A stretch of DNA of 39,734 nucleotides from JABDOU01 sp041609995 (lineage in GTDB: Bacteria; Actinomycetota; Acidimicrobiia; Spongiisociales; SHLN01): the NCBI GenBank assembly GCA_041609995.1, contig JBFIPU010000012.1, positions 1 to 39,734 of the forward strand, in the 5' to 3' direction. The notes beneath the pieces were generated by a model that was given only the letters and a program-made list of their open reading frames with translations, was not told the origin of the DNA and ran no database searches. The position numbers and the translations under genes were made by a program. How positions within the stretch are numbered: position 1 is the stretch's first letter; each line of letters begins with the position of its first letter. Below, piece after piece: positions 1 to 6,808 of this stretch.

Positions 1-813
1 CACGACCACCTGTTGAAACAGATGCTCCCCCTGGCGCTCGAACACCTCGTCGGGAGCCACGCTGACCGTGACGTAGAGGTCGCCGGGTTGGGCGCCATCG
101 GTCCCAGCTCCGCCGTGGCCCCGCAATCGAAGCCGGGCGCCATTGTCGACCCCGGCCGGTACATCCACGGTGACGCTCCGTTCCTCATCGATCAGCTGGC
201 GGCCTCGACACGTCTGGCACGGTGTCGTGACCACCTTGCCCCGGCCCGAACACGTCGAGCATTCGGCCACCGTGGCCATGGTCCCCAACAGCGTCCGCCG
301 GTTGACCTGCACGGCTCCCTGTCCGTTGCAGGTGCCGCAGGTCTCGGCGCTGGTGCCTTCCGCCGCACCGCTCCCGTCGCAGGTCGGACAAGTGCCGGGC
401 GCCCGGTACTTCAGCTCCTTCTCGCCACCCAGGGCGGCCTCAGCGAGGGACACCTCGAGACGAATGGACAGGTCGCTCCCACTGAGATCGCGGCGGTACC
501 CGGCCCGTCCGAAGCCTCCGAATCCTCCCCCGCCACCGAAGAACGCCTCCAGAATCTCATTGAGTCCGCCAAAGCTGGAGAACATGTCACCAAAGTCGAT
601 CGTCTCACCGCGGTCATACCGAGCTCTCCGGTCCGGGTCTGACAGCACTTCATAGGCCTCGGCGACCTCTCGAAATCTGGCCTCGGCATGCGGGTCATCT
701 GGATTGGCGTCGGGATGGGTTTCGCGCGCCAGCTGTCGAAACCGCTTCTTGATGTCTGCGGCACTGGCGTTTCTGTCGACGCCGAGAATCTGGTAGTAGT
801 CCTTGAGGGCCAT
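1..813 (-). CDS. dnaJ: Chaperone DnaJ (Hsp40), 3' end cut by window edge
   Basis: DnaJ stimulates the ATPase of DnaK and delivers unfolded clients in the cytoplasm. The visible 271 codons start at ATG 813 (MALKDYYQILGV). They show a J domain with the HPD motif at residues 33-35, a Gly/Phe-rich linker at about 93-105, and four zinc-binding CxxC pairs at C142/C145, C159/C162, C185/C188 and C199/C202 (the last read CQTCRG). After these comes the start of the client-binding beta domain. The reading frame is open to base 1, so the C-terminal part lies outside the window. It follows hrcA by 15 nt, with no obvious Shine-Dalgarno sequence, and is probably co-transcribed with it and heat-regulated through the CIRCE element upstream of hrcA. 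The zinc fingers make it a true DnaJ rather than a CbpA type. Whether it is DnaJ1 or DnaJ2 of an actinobacterial pair cannot be told here; pairing with hrcA suggests DnaJ2. Confidence 0.96.
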   Translation of the reverse strand, partial: MALKDYYQILGVDRNASAADIKKRFRQLARETHPDANPDDPHAEARFREVAEAYEVLSDPDRRARYDRGETIDFGDMFSSFGGLNEILEAFFGGGGGFGGFGRAGYRRDLSGSDLSIRLEVSLAEAALGGEKELKYRAPGTCPTCDGSGAAEGTSAETCGTCNGQGAVQVNRRTLLGTMATVAECSTCSGRGKVVTTPCQTCRGRQLIDEERSVTVDVPAGVDNGARLRLRGHGGAGTDGAQPGDLYVTVSVAPDEVFERQGEHLFQQVVV

Positions 814-828
814 GAGAAAGGTTGGAGG

Positions 829-1818
829 CTAGGCGTTCAAGTTGTCGGTGAGCCCGTCACCGACTTCTTCGACCACCTTGATGGTACGCCTGTAGTCCAT
901 GTGCATCGGGCCGAGCACGGCGACCCGCCCGGTTCGTCCCTCCTCCCCGCCGTATCCGGTGGACACCACCGCCAGATCGGTGGCGTCGTCGACTGCGATC
1001 TCGGTACCGATGCGAACGTCGGTCCCCGCCCCGGCCACGAGGGCCATGACGACGGCGTCTCGCTCCAGCAGCTCGAGAACCCTATGAACTTTGTTGAGAT
1101 CCTCCCAGAACGAGGCGAGGTGGCTGGCCCCCCCGACGAACACCTCGCGGGTTTCATCTCCAAGCCTCTTCGCCACGTCCGAGATCGCTTGTGTCAGCCC
1201 GGTGGCTTTGTCGTCAACCGATCGGCGCCGCTCCGCCGAAAGCGCCTCCGCGAAGGTGTGTCCGACCACCAATTCCACGAGCTGCGACTCGATTCGGGAG
1301 ACGTCCCGCGGAGCCATCGGGGCCTTGAGCCTCACGAGCTCTCGGGAAACCTGGCCGGAATCCGTCACGACCACCATCATCAATACCTGTTCCGACATCG
1401 GGATCAGGTGGAGCCCCCGTATCACCTGCCCCTCGAGTCCCGGGCCCACCACCACCGCCGGATAACTCGTGATGTCGGTGAGGAGGGCGCTGGTCTCCTT
1501 CAGGAGGCGGCCCAGCTCCCTGTGAAAGTCATCAAAGAAGGAGCGGATGCGCTGCAGCGTTTGGGTCTTGAGCTGGATGGGGTCGGCCTGATCGACGTAG
1601 AGCCGGAACGCCTTGTCGGTCGGTATGCGGCCGGCAGACGTATGCGGTTGGACGCAGTAACCCTCGGCCTCGAGGGCGGCGAGCTCGTTGCGGATCGTGG
1701 CCGAGGACACCGGCAGCCGAGACACCTCCAGCACGGCTGCTGACGAAACCGGCTGCCCGGTCTGGATGTTCACCTCGACCAGAGCCCGAAGCACCGCTGT
1801 CTTGCGATCGTCAAGCAT
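829..1818 (-). CDS. hrcA: Heat-inducible transcription repressor HrcA
   Basis: HrcA is the repressor of class I heat-shock genes; it binds the CIRCE operator and depends on GroEL for activity. The 329-aa product has the usual family length (about 340). The N-terminal winged-helix part contains the characteristic stretch VSSATIRNELAALEAEGY followed by QPHTSAGRIPTDKAFRLYVD (about residues 36-75). A conserved C-terminal segment GRVAVLGPMHMDYRRTI lies near residue 300. Start ATG 1818 is chosen because it gives the standard N-terminus and lies 6 nt after a TAACGT box. The gene lies directly after hemW and before dnaJ. A CIRCE repeat at 1828-1854 overlaps its promoter, so it is very likely autoregulated. 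Confidence 0.96.
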   Translation of the reverse strand: MLDDRKTAVLRALVEVNIQTGQPVSSAAVLEVSRLPVSSATIRNELAALEAEGYCVQPHTSAGRIPTDKAFRLYVDQADPIQLKTQTLQRIRSFFDDFHRELGRLLKETSALLTDITSYPAVVVGPGLEGQVIRGLHLIPMSEQVLMMVVVTDSGQVSRELVRLKAPMAPRDVSRIESQLVELVVGHTFAEALSAERRRSVDDKATGLTQAISDVAKRLGDETREVFVGGASHLASFWEDLNKVHRVLELLERDAVVMALVAGAGTDVRIGTEIAVDDATDLAVVSTGYGGEEGRTGRVAVLGPMHMDYRRTIKVVEEVGDGLTDNLNA

Positions 1819-1824
1819 GCGACA

Positions 1825-1830
1825 ACGTTA
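1825..1830 (-). promoter_or_regulatory. Putative -10 box of a leaderless hrcA promoter
   Basis: On the minus strand TAACGT is followed by 6 nt and then the hrcA ATG. This is the TANNNT-N6/7-start layout of actinobacterial leaderless promoters. The first three bases of the box are the last three of the CIRCE repeat, so bound HrcA would block RNA polymerase. The only GAGGAGG-like sequence nearby lies about 19 nt from the ATG, too far to act as a ribosome binding site. This supports a leaderless start. No good -35 was recognised. Confidence 0.5.
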
Positions 1831-1854
1831 GCAGTCGCCTCCTCAGACTGCTAA
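1828..1854. promoter_or_regulatory. CIRCE operator (HrcA binding site)
   Basis: A perfect 9-9-9 inverted repeat: arm TTAGCAGTC, spacer of 9 nt, arm GACTGCTAA. The family consensus is TTAGCACTC-N9-GAGTGCTAA; here the seventh base of the arm and its partner are both changed (C to G, G to C), which preserves symmetry. It lies 9 nt ahead of the hrcA start. Its outer end (1851-1854) includes the TAG stop codon of hemW (1851-1853). Its position next to hrcA-dnaJ makes the assignment strong. Confidence 0.9.
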
Positions 1855-3005
1855 GACCGAAAAGCGAGAAACGAAGCGCACACCTCATCCGTGAGAAGCG
1901 GGCGCTGGACGACGAGCCTTCCGTCCCGGGCCGAGATGACCCCGGCCGCAAGCAGACGATCTCCTTGCGGGGCGTCGAGAAACTCCTCGATGGCGGCATC
2001 GAGACTCACGCCGGCTGCTCGGCGCAGACCGAGAATCACACGCTCCTCGAGGGCGTCCATGCTCACAAGCTCGGACCCGGCCCGCGGGCTGCGGCCGGAT
2101 TCGATTGCGTCGAGATACGCCTCGAGTCGGCGCCGGTTACGGAAACGCACGCCGTCGAGGTGGCCATGCGCGCCCATGCCGGCGGCCAGGTACTCACCCT
2201 GGGCCCACGCCGTCAGGTTGTAACGGCACTCGTGGCCGGGGCGGGAGTAGTTGGACACCTCGTACCTGCGATAACCGGCGGCCGCCAGGGTCGACGAGGC
2301 CATCTCGTAGCGGGAGGCCTGGGTATCAGGGTCGGGGGCGGGGGCACCGGCCGCCACCAGTCGCGAGAGCTCGGTACCCCGCTCCACGGTGAGGGCGTAA
2401 GTCGAAACGTGGTCGGGATCGAGGGCGACAGCCCGTTCGACCGTCCCGGCCCACGAAGAATCGGACTCCGACGGAGAACCGAAGATCAGGTCGAGGCTGA
2501 CCGAGGTAAACCCGGCTGCTCGGGCGCCGGCGACCGCATCTTCGATCTGGGCCGGGTCGTGGCGTCGTCCGAGTGCCCGCAGCACGTCCTCGTCGAAGGA
2601 CTGTGCCCCGAAGGAGACCCGGGTGAAGCCGGCTTGGACCAGGGAGGCCGCCTTGTGGTCGGTCCAATCCTCCGGGTTGGCCTCGAGGGTGATCTCGGCG
2701 CCCTGGGCGAGCCCGTGACGGCGCTCCAGCGCCGCGAGCACAGTGTCCAGGCCCCCGACTCGCGACGGCGTGCCTCCTCCCACGAACACGGCGTCGATGG
2801 GCCCCCGCTCCGGACCTTTGTCGATTTCGACGATCAACGCCGCCAGGTAGCGGGATTGAAGGTCGTCACGCCCGGCCACCACCGCAAAGTCGCAGTAGGG
2901 GCACACCGCCGCACAGAAAGGGATGTGGACGTAGGCACCGAGGTATCCGGCGGCCCGTTCGGAGATGTCGACGAGGTCGAGGTCGGTGGCGACCTGGTCA
3001 GGCAT
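1851..3005 (-). CDS. hemW: HemW-like radical SAM protein (heme chaperone family, formerly annotated coproporphyrinogen III oxidase-like)
   Basis: A radical SAM protein of the HemN/HemW family, 384 aa, the usual HemW length. HemW members bind heme and are thought to hand it to respiratory proteins; they lack coproporphyrinogen oxidase activity. The cluster motif is C31-AAV-C35-PY-C38 within YVHIPFCAAVCPYCDF. GGGTPS lies at 77-81 and LEANPED at 107-113. The HemW hallmark HNxxYW reads YNLTAW at 262-267, so the usual His and Tyr are replaced. The gene starts at ATG 3005, overlapping the lepA stop by 8 nt, and ends inside the CIRCE element of hrcA. It is probably co-transcribed with lepA, as in many actinobacteria. 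Confidence 0.9.
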   Translation of the reverse strand: MPDQVATDLDLVDISERAAGYLGAYVHIPFCAAVCPYCDFAVVAGRDDLQSRYLAALIVEIDKGPERGPIDAVFVGGGTPSRVGGLDTVLAALERRHGLAQGAEITLEANPEDWTDHKAASLVQAGFTRVSFGAQSFDEDVLRALGRRHDPAQIEDAVAGARAAGFTSVSLDLIFGSPSESDSSWAGTVERAVALDPDHVSTYALTVERGTELSRLVAAGAPAPDPDTQASRYEMASSTLAAAGYRRYEVSNYSRPGHECRYNLTAWAQGEYLAAGMGAHGHLDGVRFRNRRRLEAYLDAIESGRSPRAGSELVSMDALEERVILGLRRAAGVSLDAAIEEFLDAPQGDRLLAAGVISARDGRLVVQRPLLTDEVCASFLAFRS

Positions 3006-4800
3006 CCTTGTCGATCTGCAGAGCCGAGACGAAAGCTTCCTGCGGCACCTCGACGGAGCCGACCATCTTCATGCGCTTCTTTCCTTCTTTCTGTTTTTGC
3101 AGGAGTTTCCGCTTGCGGCTGATGTCACCTCCATAACACTTGGCCGTCACATCTTTGCGCTTGGCCTTCACCGTCTCGCGGGCGATGATGCGGCCCCCGA
3201 TGGCCGCCTGGATCGGCACGTCGAACAGCTGGCGCGGGATCAGCTCGCGCAGCCGTTTCGTCATGGCGCTGCCATAGTGGTAGGCGCGGTCGCGATGGAC
3301 GATGGCGCTGAACGCGTCAACCGGCTGGCCGTTGAGGAGGAGGTCGACCCGCACCAGATCAGACGTTCGATACTGGCTGGGCTCGTAGTCGAGAGACGCG
3401 TACCCCCGGGTTCGGGACTTGAGGGCATCGAAGAAGTCGAAGACCACCTCGGCCAGAGGCAACTCATAATCGATCTCGACCCGTTCGGGTGACAGGTACG
3501 TGAGCTCGCCCAACTCGCCCCGCTTCGACTGGGCCAACTCCATGATCGTGCCGATGTATTCCGACGGGCTGATGATCATCACTTTGACATATGGCTCGTC
3601 GATGTGGACGAGTTGATTGGCGGGCGGCAGGTCCTGGGGGCTGCGAACCTCGATGGTGTCGCCGGAGGTCGTGAACGCCAGAAAGGCCACCGAGGGGGCG
3701 GTGGCGACGAGATCGAGATCGAACTCGCGCTCGAGCCGCTCCCGCACGATCTCCATGTGCAGCAGGCCCAGGAAGCCACACCGGAAGCCGAAACCGAGGG
3801 CGCTCGAGGTCTCCGGCTCGTACTGCAACGCGGCGTCGTTCAGACGGAGCTTCTCGAGAGCATCGCGCAGCCGCTCGAAATCGTCACCGACGGTTGGAAA
3901 CAACCCGGAAAAAACCATGGGCTTGGGCTCCTGGTAGCCGGCGAGAGGCTCGGCGGCCGGCCGGTCAGCCCTGGTGACCGTGTCGCCCACCCGGATCTGG
4001 TCGATCTCCTTGACACCGGTGATCAGGTAGCCCGACTCGCCCGGGCCCAGCGACGCCACAGGCACCGTAGCAGGCGTGAGCACGCCGACCTCATCGGCGT
4101 GCTCGGTGGTGTCGGTGGCCATGAACTTCACGAGGTCGCCTTTGGAGAGCACGCCGTCCATCACCCGGACATAACACACCACGCCCCGGTAGGTGTCGAA
4201 GTATGAATCGAAAATCAACGCCCGCAGAGGTTCAGATTCGCTCCCTTCGGGCGGCGGGAGCCGCTTCACGATCGCCTCCAGCAGCTCGTCGATGCCGGCG
4301 CCGGTCTTGGCGGAAATGGCGATGACCTCATCGGGGCTACCCCCGATGACGCCGGCCACCTCGGCCGCCACCCTTTCCGGGTCGGCGGCCGGCAGGTCGA
4401 TCTTGTTCATGACCGGAATGATTTCGAGCCCGGCCTCGATCGCCAGGTAGGTGTTGGCCAGCGTCTGCGCCTCCACCCCCTGGGAAGCATCCACCACGAG
4501 CAGTGCGCCCTCTACGGCATTCAGGCTGCGGGAGACCTCATACGTGAAGTCCACGTGGCCGGGGGTGTCGATGAGATTGAGCTCGTATTGCTTTCCGTCG
4601 GGCGCCCGGTAGTCGAGGCGCACCGCCTGCGCCTTGATCGTGATGCCTCGTTCCCGCTCCAGATCCATCGAATCGAGCAACTGTTCGCGCATTTCGCGTT
4701 CGGAAATCGCGCCCGTCCGCTCGAGCAGGCGATCGGCGAGCGTCGATTTGCCGTGGTCTATGTGCGCGATGATGCTGAAGTTGCGGATGTGGGAAATCAC
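2998..4800 (-). CDS. lepA: Elongation factor 4 (LepA), back-translocating GTPase
   Basis: A ribosome-associated translational GTPase of 600 aa, the normal size. The GTPase motifs are AHIDHGKST (12-20), the switch II motif DTPGHVDF, NKIDLP, and SAKTG in the G5 position. EF-G-like domains and the LepA-specific C-terminal domain follow (ending in KRKLLQKQKEGKKRMK and a short tail). The frame is open far upstream, but the GTG at 4800 gives the family start (MISHIRNFSIIAHID). It is preceded by TAGACT and 7 nt, a leaderless-promoter layout, so longer versions are rejected. It is divergent from rpsT and overlaps hemW by 8 nt. Confidence 0.96.
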   Translation of the reverse strand: MISHIRNFSIIAHIDHGKSTLADRLLERTGAISEREMREQLLDSMDLERERGITIKAQAVRLDYRAPDGKQYELNLIDTPGHVDFTYEVSRSLNAVEGALLVVDASQGVEAQTLANTYLAIEAGLEIIPVMNKIDLPAADPERVAAEVAGVIGGSPDEVIAISAKTGAGIDELLEAIVKRLPPPEGSESEPLRALIFDSYFDTYRGVVCYVRVMDGVLSKGDLVKFMATDTTEHADEVGVLTPATVPVASLGPGESGYLITGVKEIDQIRVGDTVTRADRPAAEPLAGYQEPKPMVFSGLFPTVGDDFERLRDALEKLRLNDAALQYEPETSSALGFGFRCGFLGLLHMEIVRERLEREFDLDLVATAPSVAFLAFTTSGDTIEVRSPQDLPPANQLVHIDEPYVKVMIISPSEYIGTIMELAQSKRGELGELTYLSPERVEIDYELPLAEVVFDFFDALKSRTRGYASLDYEPSQYRTSDLVRVDLLLNGQPVDAFSAIVHRDRAYHYGSAMTKRLRELIPRQLFDVPIQAAIGGRIIARETVKAKRKDVTAKCYGGDISRKRKLLQKQKEGKKRMKMVGSVEVPQEAFVSALQIDKDA

Positions 4801-4807
4801 GAGGGTA

Positions 4808-4813
4808 AGTCTA
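4808..4813 (-). promoter_or_regulatory. Putative -10 box of a leaderless lepA promoter
   Basis: The minus strand reads TAGACT, then taccctc (7 nt), then the GTG start of lepA. No Shine-Dalgarno sequence is present. The layout fits transcription starting at or next to the GTG. No clear -35 was seen. Confidence 0.5.
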
Positions 4814-5019
4814 TTTGGGTCGCCCTTCGGCCCATTGGGAAACCGACAGGCCTCCGGGACGACCAAGTCGGCATCTCGAACGGATAGTGGCGTGCGTACG
4901 CGTTGGCGTGGCCGGGACTCCGCTGGCGAGCACTCTCTGCCGCCAGATGAATGGCAACAATCCACGGCTAAGGACGGTTGGCTTTCGAATCGGCCGTGTC
5001 CACCGGCGGGATCCCCATC

Positions 5020-5025
5020 TATACT
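5020..5025 (+). promoter_or_regulatory. -10 box of the rpsT-greA promoter
   Basis: TATACT lies 10 nt before the rpsT ATG. With a transcription start 6-8 nt downstream, the mRNA leader would be only 2-4 nt, nearly leaderless. A weak -35-like TGTCCA lies 17 nt upstream (4997-5002). Confidence 0.6.
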
Positions 5026-5035
5026 GCCGCCGTTC

Positions 5036-5302
5036 ATGGCAAACATCCGATCACAGATGAAACGCAACCGCCAGGCGCCCGTTCGGCGCATGCGCAACCG
5101 GTCCATCAAGACCGAGATCCACACGCGCTCGAAACAGGCCCTGGATGCTGCCCAATCCGGTGACGCAGCAGCTGCCGAGGAGGCGCTGCGGGCCGCCCAG
5201 AAGCGGATCGATTCTGCCGTCACCAAGGGCGTGATGCACCGCAACACGGCGGCTCGCAAGAAGTCGCGACTCGCTCAGCAGGTAAACGCCCACCTCGGGT
5301 AA
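5036..5302 (+). CDS. rpsT: 30S ribosomal protein S20
   Basis: S20 binds 16S rRNA early in assembly of the small subunit. The 88-aa product begins MANIRSQMKRNRQA and contains the helical, basic family pattern (RMRNRSIKTEIHTRSKQA, then KGVMHRNTAARKKSRLAQQV). The ATG at 5036 is chosen because it gives the canonical N-terminus, although the frame is open further upstream. It is divergent from lepA, a common actinobacterial arrangement, and is followed by greA after 5 nt, so the two are probably one transcript. Confidence 0.97.
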   Translation: MANIRSQMKRNRQAPVRRMRNRSIKTEIHTRSKQALDAAQSGDAAAAEEALRAAQKRIDSAVTKGVMHRNTAARKKSRLAQQVNAHLG

Positions 5303-5307
5303 CCCTC

Positions 5308-5784
5308 ATGTCCGACGAGACGATCTGGCTCACGCCGGCCGCCCACAACAAGCTCTCCGAGGAGCTCGAAGAGCTGACCACCAACGGTCGCCGCTACATG
5401 GAGGAGAAGATCGCCGAGGCGCGCTCGCACGGAGATCTCAAAGAGAACGCCGATTACGATGCCGCCAAGAACGAGCAAGGGCTGATGGAGGCCCGCATTC
5501 GGCAGATCAAACACACCCTCGAAAACGCCGAGGTCCGCGACGCGGAGGACACCGGTAAGGTCGAGGTGGGCTCACTCGTGCAGGTCTCCAGCGAGGCGGT
5601 GACGCTCAAGCTGCTCGTCGCCTCGAAAGAGAACAAGGTCGAGGGGATCCAGACCACTCCCCCGGAAAGCCCCCTGGCCCAGGCCATCCTCGGCGCCGAG
5701 GTCGGCGACCAGGTGACCTACGAGGCCCCCGGCGGCACCTTCACCTACACCGTCGACTCGATCGAGCCCTGGGAAGGCGGCTAG
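5308..5784 (+). CDS. greA: Transcription elongation factor GreA
   Basis: GreA inserts its coiled coil into the secondary channel of RNA polymerase and stimulates cleavage of backtracked RNA. The 158-aa product has the standard size and two-domain layout. The N-terminal coiled coil (about 1-80) carries the family stretch EARSHGDLKENADYDAAKNEQ, with the acidic tip residues D and E. The C-terminal FKBP-like part includes SPLAQAILGAEVGDQVTYEAPGG. It starts 5 nt after rpsT. Its TAG stop (5782-5784) lies within an 11-bp hairpin that opens the downstream hairpin array. Confidence 0.97.
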   Translation: MSDETIWLTPAAHNKLSEELEELTTNGRRYMEEKIAEARSHGDLKENADYDAAKNEQGLMEARIRQIKHTLENAEVRDAEDTGKVEVGSLVQVSSEAVTLKLLVASKENKVEGIQTTPPESPLAQAILGAEVGDQVTYEAPGGTFTYTVDSIEPWEGG

Positions 5785-5802
5785 GCCCAAAGGGCCTAGC
5801 CG
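5778..5802 (+). terminator. Hairpin over the greA stop codon
   Basis: An 11-bp perfect stem (arm CGGCTAGGCCC, loop AAA) that contains the greA TAG stop. It has no downstream U-tract, so it may work as an mRNA 3'-end stabiliser or a Rho-type end rather than a classical intrinsic terminator. The same stem core recurs at 5911-5931 with loop GAA. Confidence 0.5.
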
Positions 5803-5818
5803 GGTGCACCAACACGGG

Positions 5819-5865
5819 ATGGAGAAGCCCAACGGGCTTCTGCGATATTGCCCCGAGAAACCCGA
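5819..5865 (+). repeat. 47-nt direct repeat, copy 1 (second copy at 5988-6034)
   Basis: The two copies differ at one base (C5833 versus A6002). Each holds an AGAAGCCC hairpin, the linker TGCGATATTGCCC and the left arm of the CGAGAAACCC hairpin. In this copy the right arm of the last hairpin is degraded (GAGAGTGAG). This indicates a duplicated module rather than independent hairpins. Confidence 0.85.
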
Positions 5866-5987
5866 GAGTGAGCCAACACGGGGTGGAGAAGCCCAAAGGG
5901 CTTCTCCCAAGCTAGGCCCGAAGGGCCTAGCCGTTCTCTGCAAGCTAGATGTGAGTGTGGCCCGTTGGGCCATTCATAACAACCGCC

Positions 5988-6034
5988 ATGGAGAAGCCCA
6001 AAGGGCTTCTGCGATATTGCCCCGAGAAACCCGA
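5988..6034 (+). repeat. 47-nt direct repeat, copy 2
   Basis: This copy matches 5819-5865 with one mismatch and keeps the complete following hairpin (6023-6045). It is therefore likely the better preserved copy of the module. Confidence 0.85.
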
Positions 6035-6049
6035 AGGGTTTCTCGCAAG

Positions 6050-6092
6050 CTAAGTATGGATCATGGCCTTCCAGGCCATAATCCATACTTAG
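6050..6092 (-). terminator. Long hairpin over the livF stop codon
   Basis: Outer arms of 12 bp (CTAAGTATGGAT with ATCCATACTTAG) and inner arms of 7 bp (ATGGCCT with AGGCCAT) are separated by a single C/A mismatch, with a TCC loop. The livF TAA stop (6089-6091) lies in the outer arm. This is the strongest structure in the window. It probably ends or stabilises the importer mRNA, and by symmetry could also act on greA transcripts. Confidence 0.65.
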
Positions 6093-6808
6093 CCGACCTC
6101 CCCCAAATACGCCTCACGCATTTGCGGGTTGGCCAGCAATGCCTCGGCGGTGTCGGCCAGGACGATCTGGCCGGTCTGGAGCACGTAGCCGTGGTCGGCG
6201 ATCGACAGCGCCATGTTGGCGTTTTGTTCCACCACGAACACCGTGGTACCGGCTTCGTTGATCTGCTGGATGATGTCGAAGTTCTGGGCGACCAGTACCG
6301 GCGCCAGCCCCATGGATGGCTCGTCCATGAGCAGCACCTTGGGGTGAGCCATCATGGCCCGGCCCACCGCCACCATCTGCTGCTCACCACCGGACAACGT
6401 GCCGGCTTTCTGATTCAGACGCTCTTTGACGCGAGGAAAGAGCTCGAAGATGCGCTCGTAGTCGTCGTCGAGGTTCGATCCCTCGCGCAAATACGCACCG
6501 ATCTCCAGGTTCTCCTTCACGGTCATGCGCTTGAACAAGCGCCGGTTCTCGGGAACCATCGAAATGCCTCTGCCGACGATATCGGCGGTGGTTCGGCCGG
6601 AGATCACGACCCCGTCGAGAAGGACCTCGCCGGTGGTCGGCACAACCATGCCGAGGATTGTCTTGAGGGTGGTGGTTTTGCCGGATGCATTGCCGCCGAG
6701 TAGGCACACGATCTGACCCGCCCCGATCGAGATGTCGACATTCTTGAGCACGTGGACCGGTCCGTAGTGGGTGTTGACCCCGCGGAACTCGAGCACCGGC
6801 TCGCTCAT
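6089..6808 (-). CDS. livF: Branched-chain amino acid/amide ABC transporter, ATPase LivF
   Basis: The second ATPase of a LivFGHMJ-type (HAAT family) importer, 239 aa, normal length. Walker A reads GGNASGKT (38-45), a variant of the common GPNGAGKT with the essential Gly-Lys-Thr retained. The ABC signature is LSGGEQQ, Walker B is VLLMDEPSMGLAP, and the switch His is replaced in the usual LivF way by VVEQN. The segment MVPENRRLFKRMTVKENL is typical of LivF. It overlaps livG by 4 nt (ATGA) and is the last gene of the operon, ending inside a long hairpin. Substrate could be leucine, isoleucine and valine, or short amides/urea; the sequence alone does not decide. Confidence 0.93.
   Translation of the reverse strand: MSEPVLEFRGVNTHYGPVHVLKNVDISIGAGQIVCLLGGNASGKTTTLKTILGMVVPTTGEVLLDGVVISGRTTADIVGRGISMVPENRRLFKRMTVKENLEIGAYLREGSNLDDDYERIFELFPRVKERLNQKAGTLSGGEQQMVAVGRAMMAHPKVLLMDEPSMGLAPVLVAQNFDIIQQINEAGTTVFVVEQNANMALSIADHGYVLQTGQIVLADTAEALLANPQMREAYLGEVG

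Larger units (their letters stand above)
4801..5035. other. Divergent intergenic region between lepA and rpsT
   Basis: This 235-bp region separates two diverging translation genes. It holds the lepA -10 box near its left end and a TATACT box for rpsT near its right end. A short GCGTACGC palindrome lies in the middle. I see no further gene, tRNA or riboswitch in it. Confidence 0.6.
5778..6092. repeat. Array of about eight short GC-rich hairpins between convergent genes
   Basis: The convergent greA-livF junction is packed with near-perfect palindromes, most with 3-nt loops (AAA, AAC, GAA, GTT or TCC). Stems lie at 5778-5802 (11 bp), 5823-5841 (8 bp, AGAAGCCC arm), 5885-5907 (10 bp, GGAGAAGCCC arm), 5911-5931 (9 bp, GCTAGGCCC arm), 5958-5972 (6 bp), 5992-6010 (8 bp), 6023-6045 (10 bp, CGAGAAACCC arm) and 6050-6092 (19 bp with one mismatch). 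A decayed copy of the CGAGAAACCC type lies near 5855-5871. Two arm families recur: AGAAGCCC and GCTAGGCCC. The stems lack T-runs on either side. The region looks like an intergenic repeat family (REP/BIME-like) that may also end or protect both transcripts. No protein is credible here although frames are open. Confidence 0.85.

Noticed and set aside
688..1743. Long plus-strand frame opposite hrcA/dnaJ, and similar long antisense frames (for example 1965-3122, 7268-9803, 18996-20123).
   Set aside because: They are mirror frames of clearly identified genes in GC-rich DNA, and lack recognisable domains or start signals.
4801..5259. In-frame extension of lepA to an ATG at 5259.
   Set aside because: It would cover the rpsT gene and add 150 residues absent from LepA. 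The GTG at 4800 gives the exact family N-terminus and has a suitable promoter.
5785..6088. The regular repeats could be read as a CRISPR array, and long frames run through them.
   Set aside because: Repeats are palindromes of several kinds with no constant repeat length or unique 30-40 nt spacers. The frames translate to repeated low-complexity peptides in both directions, as expected from palindromes, and match no family.
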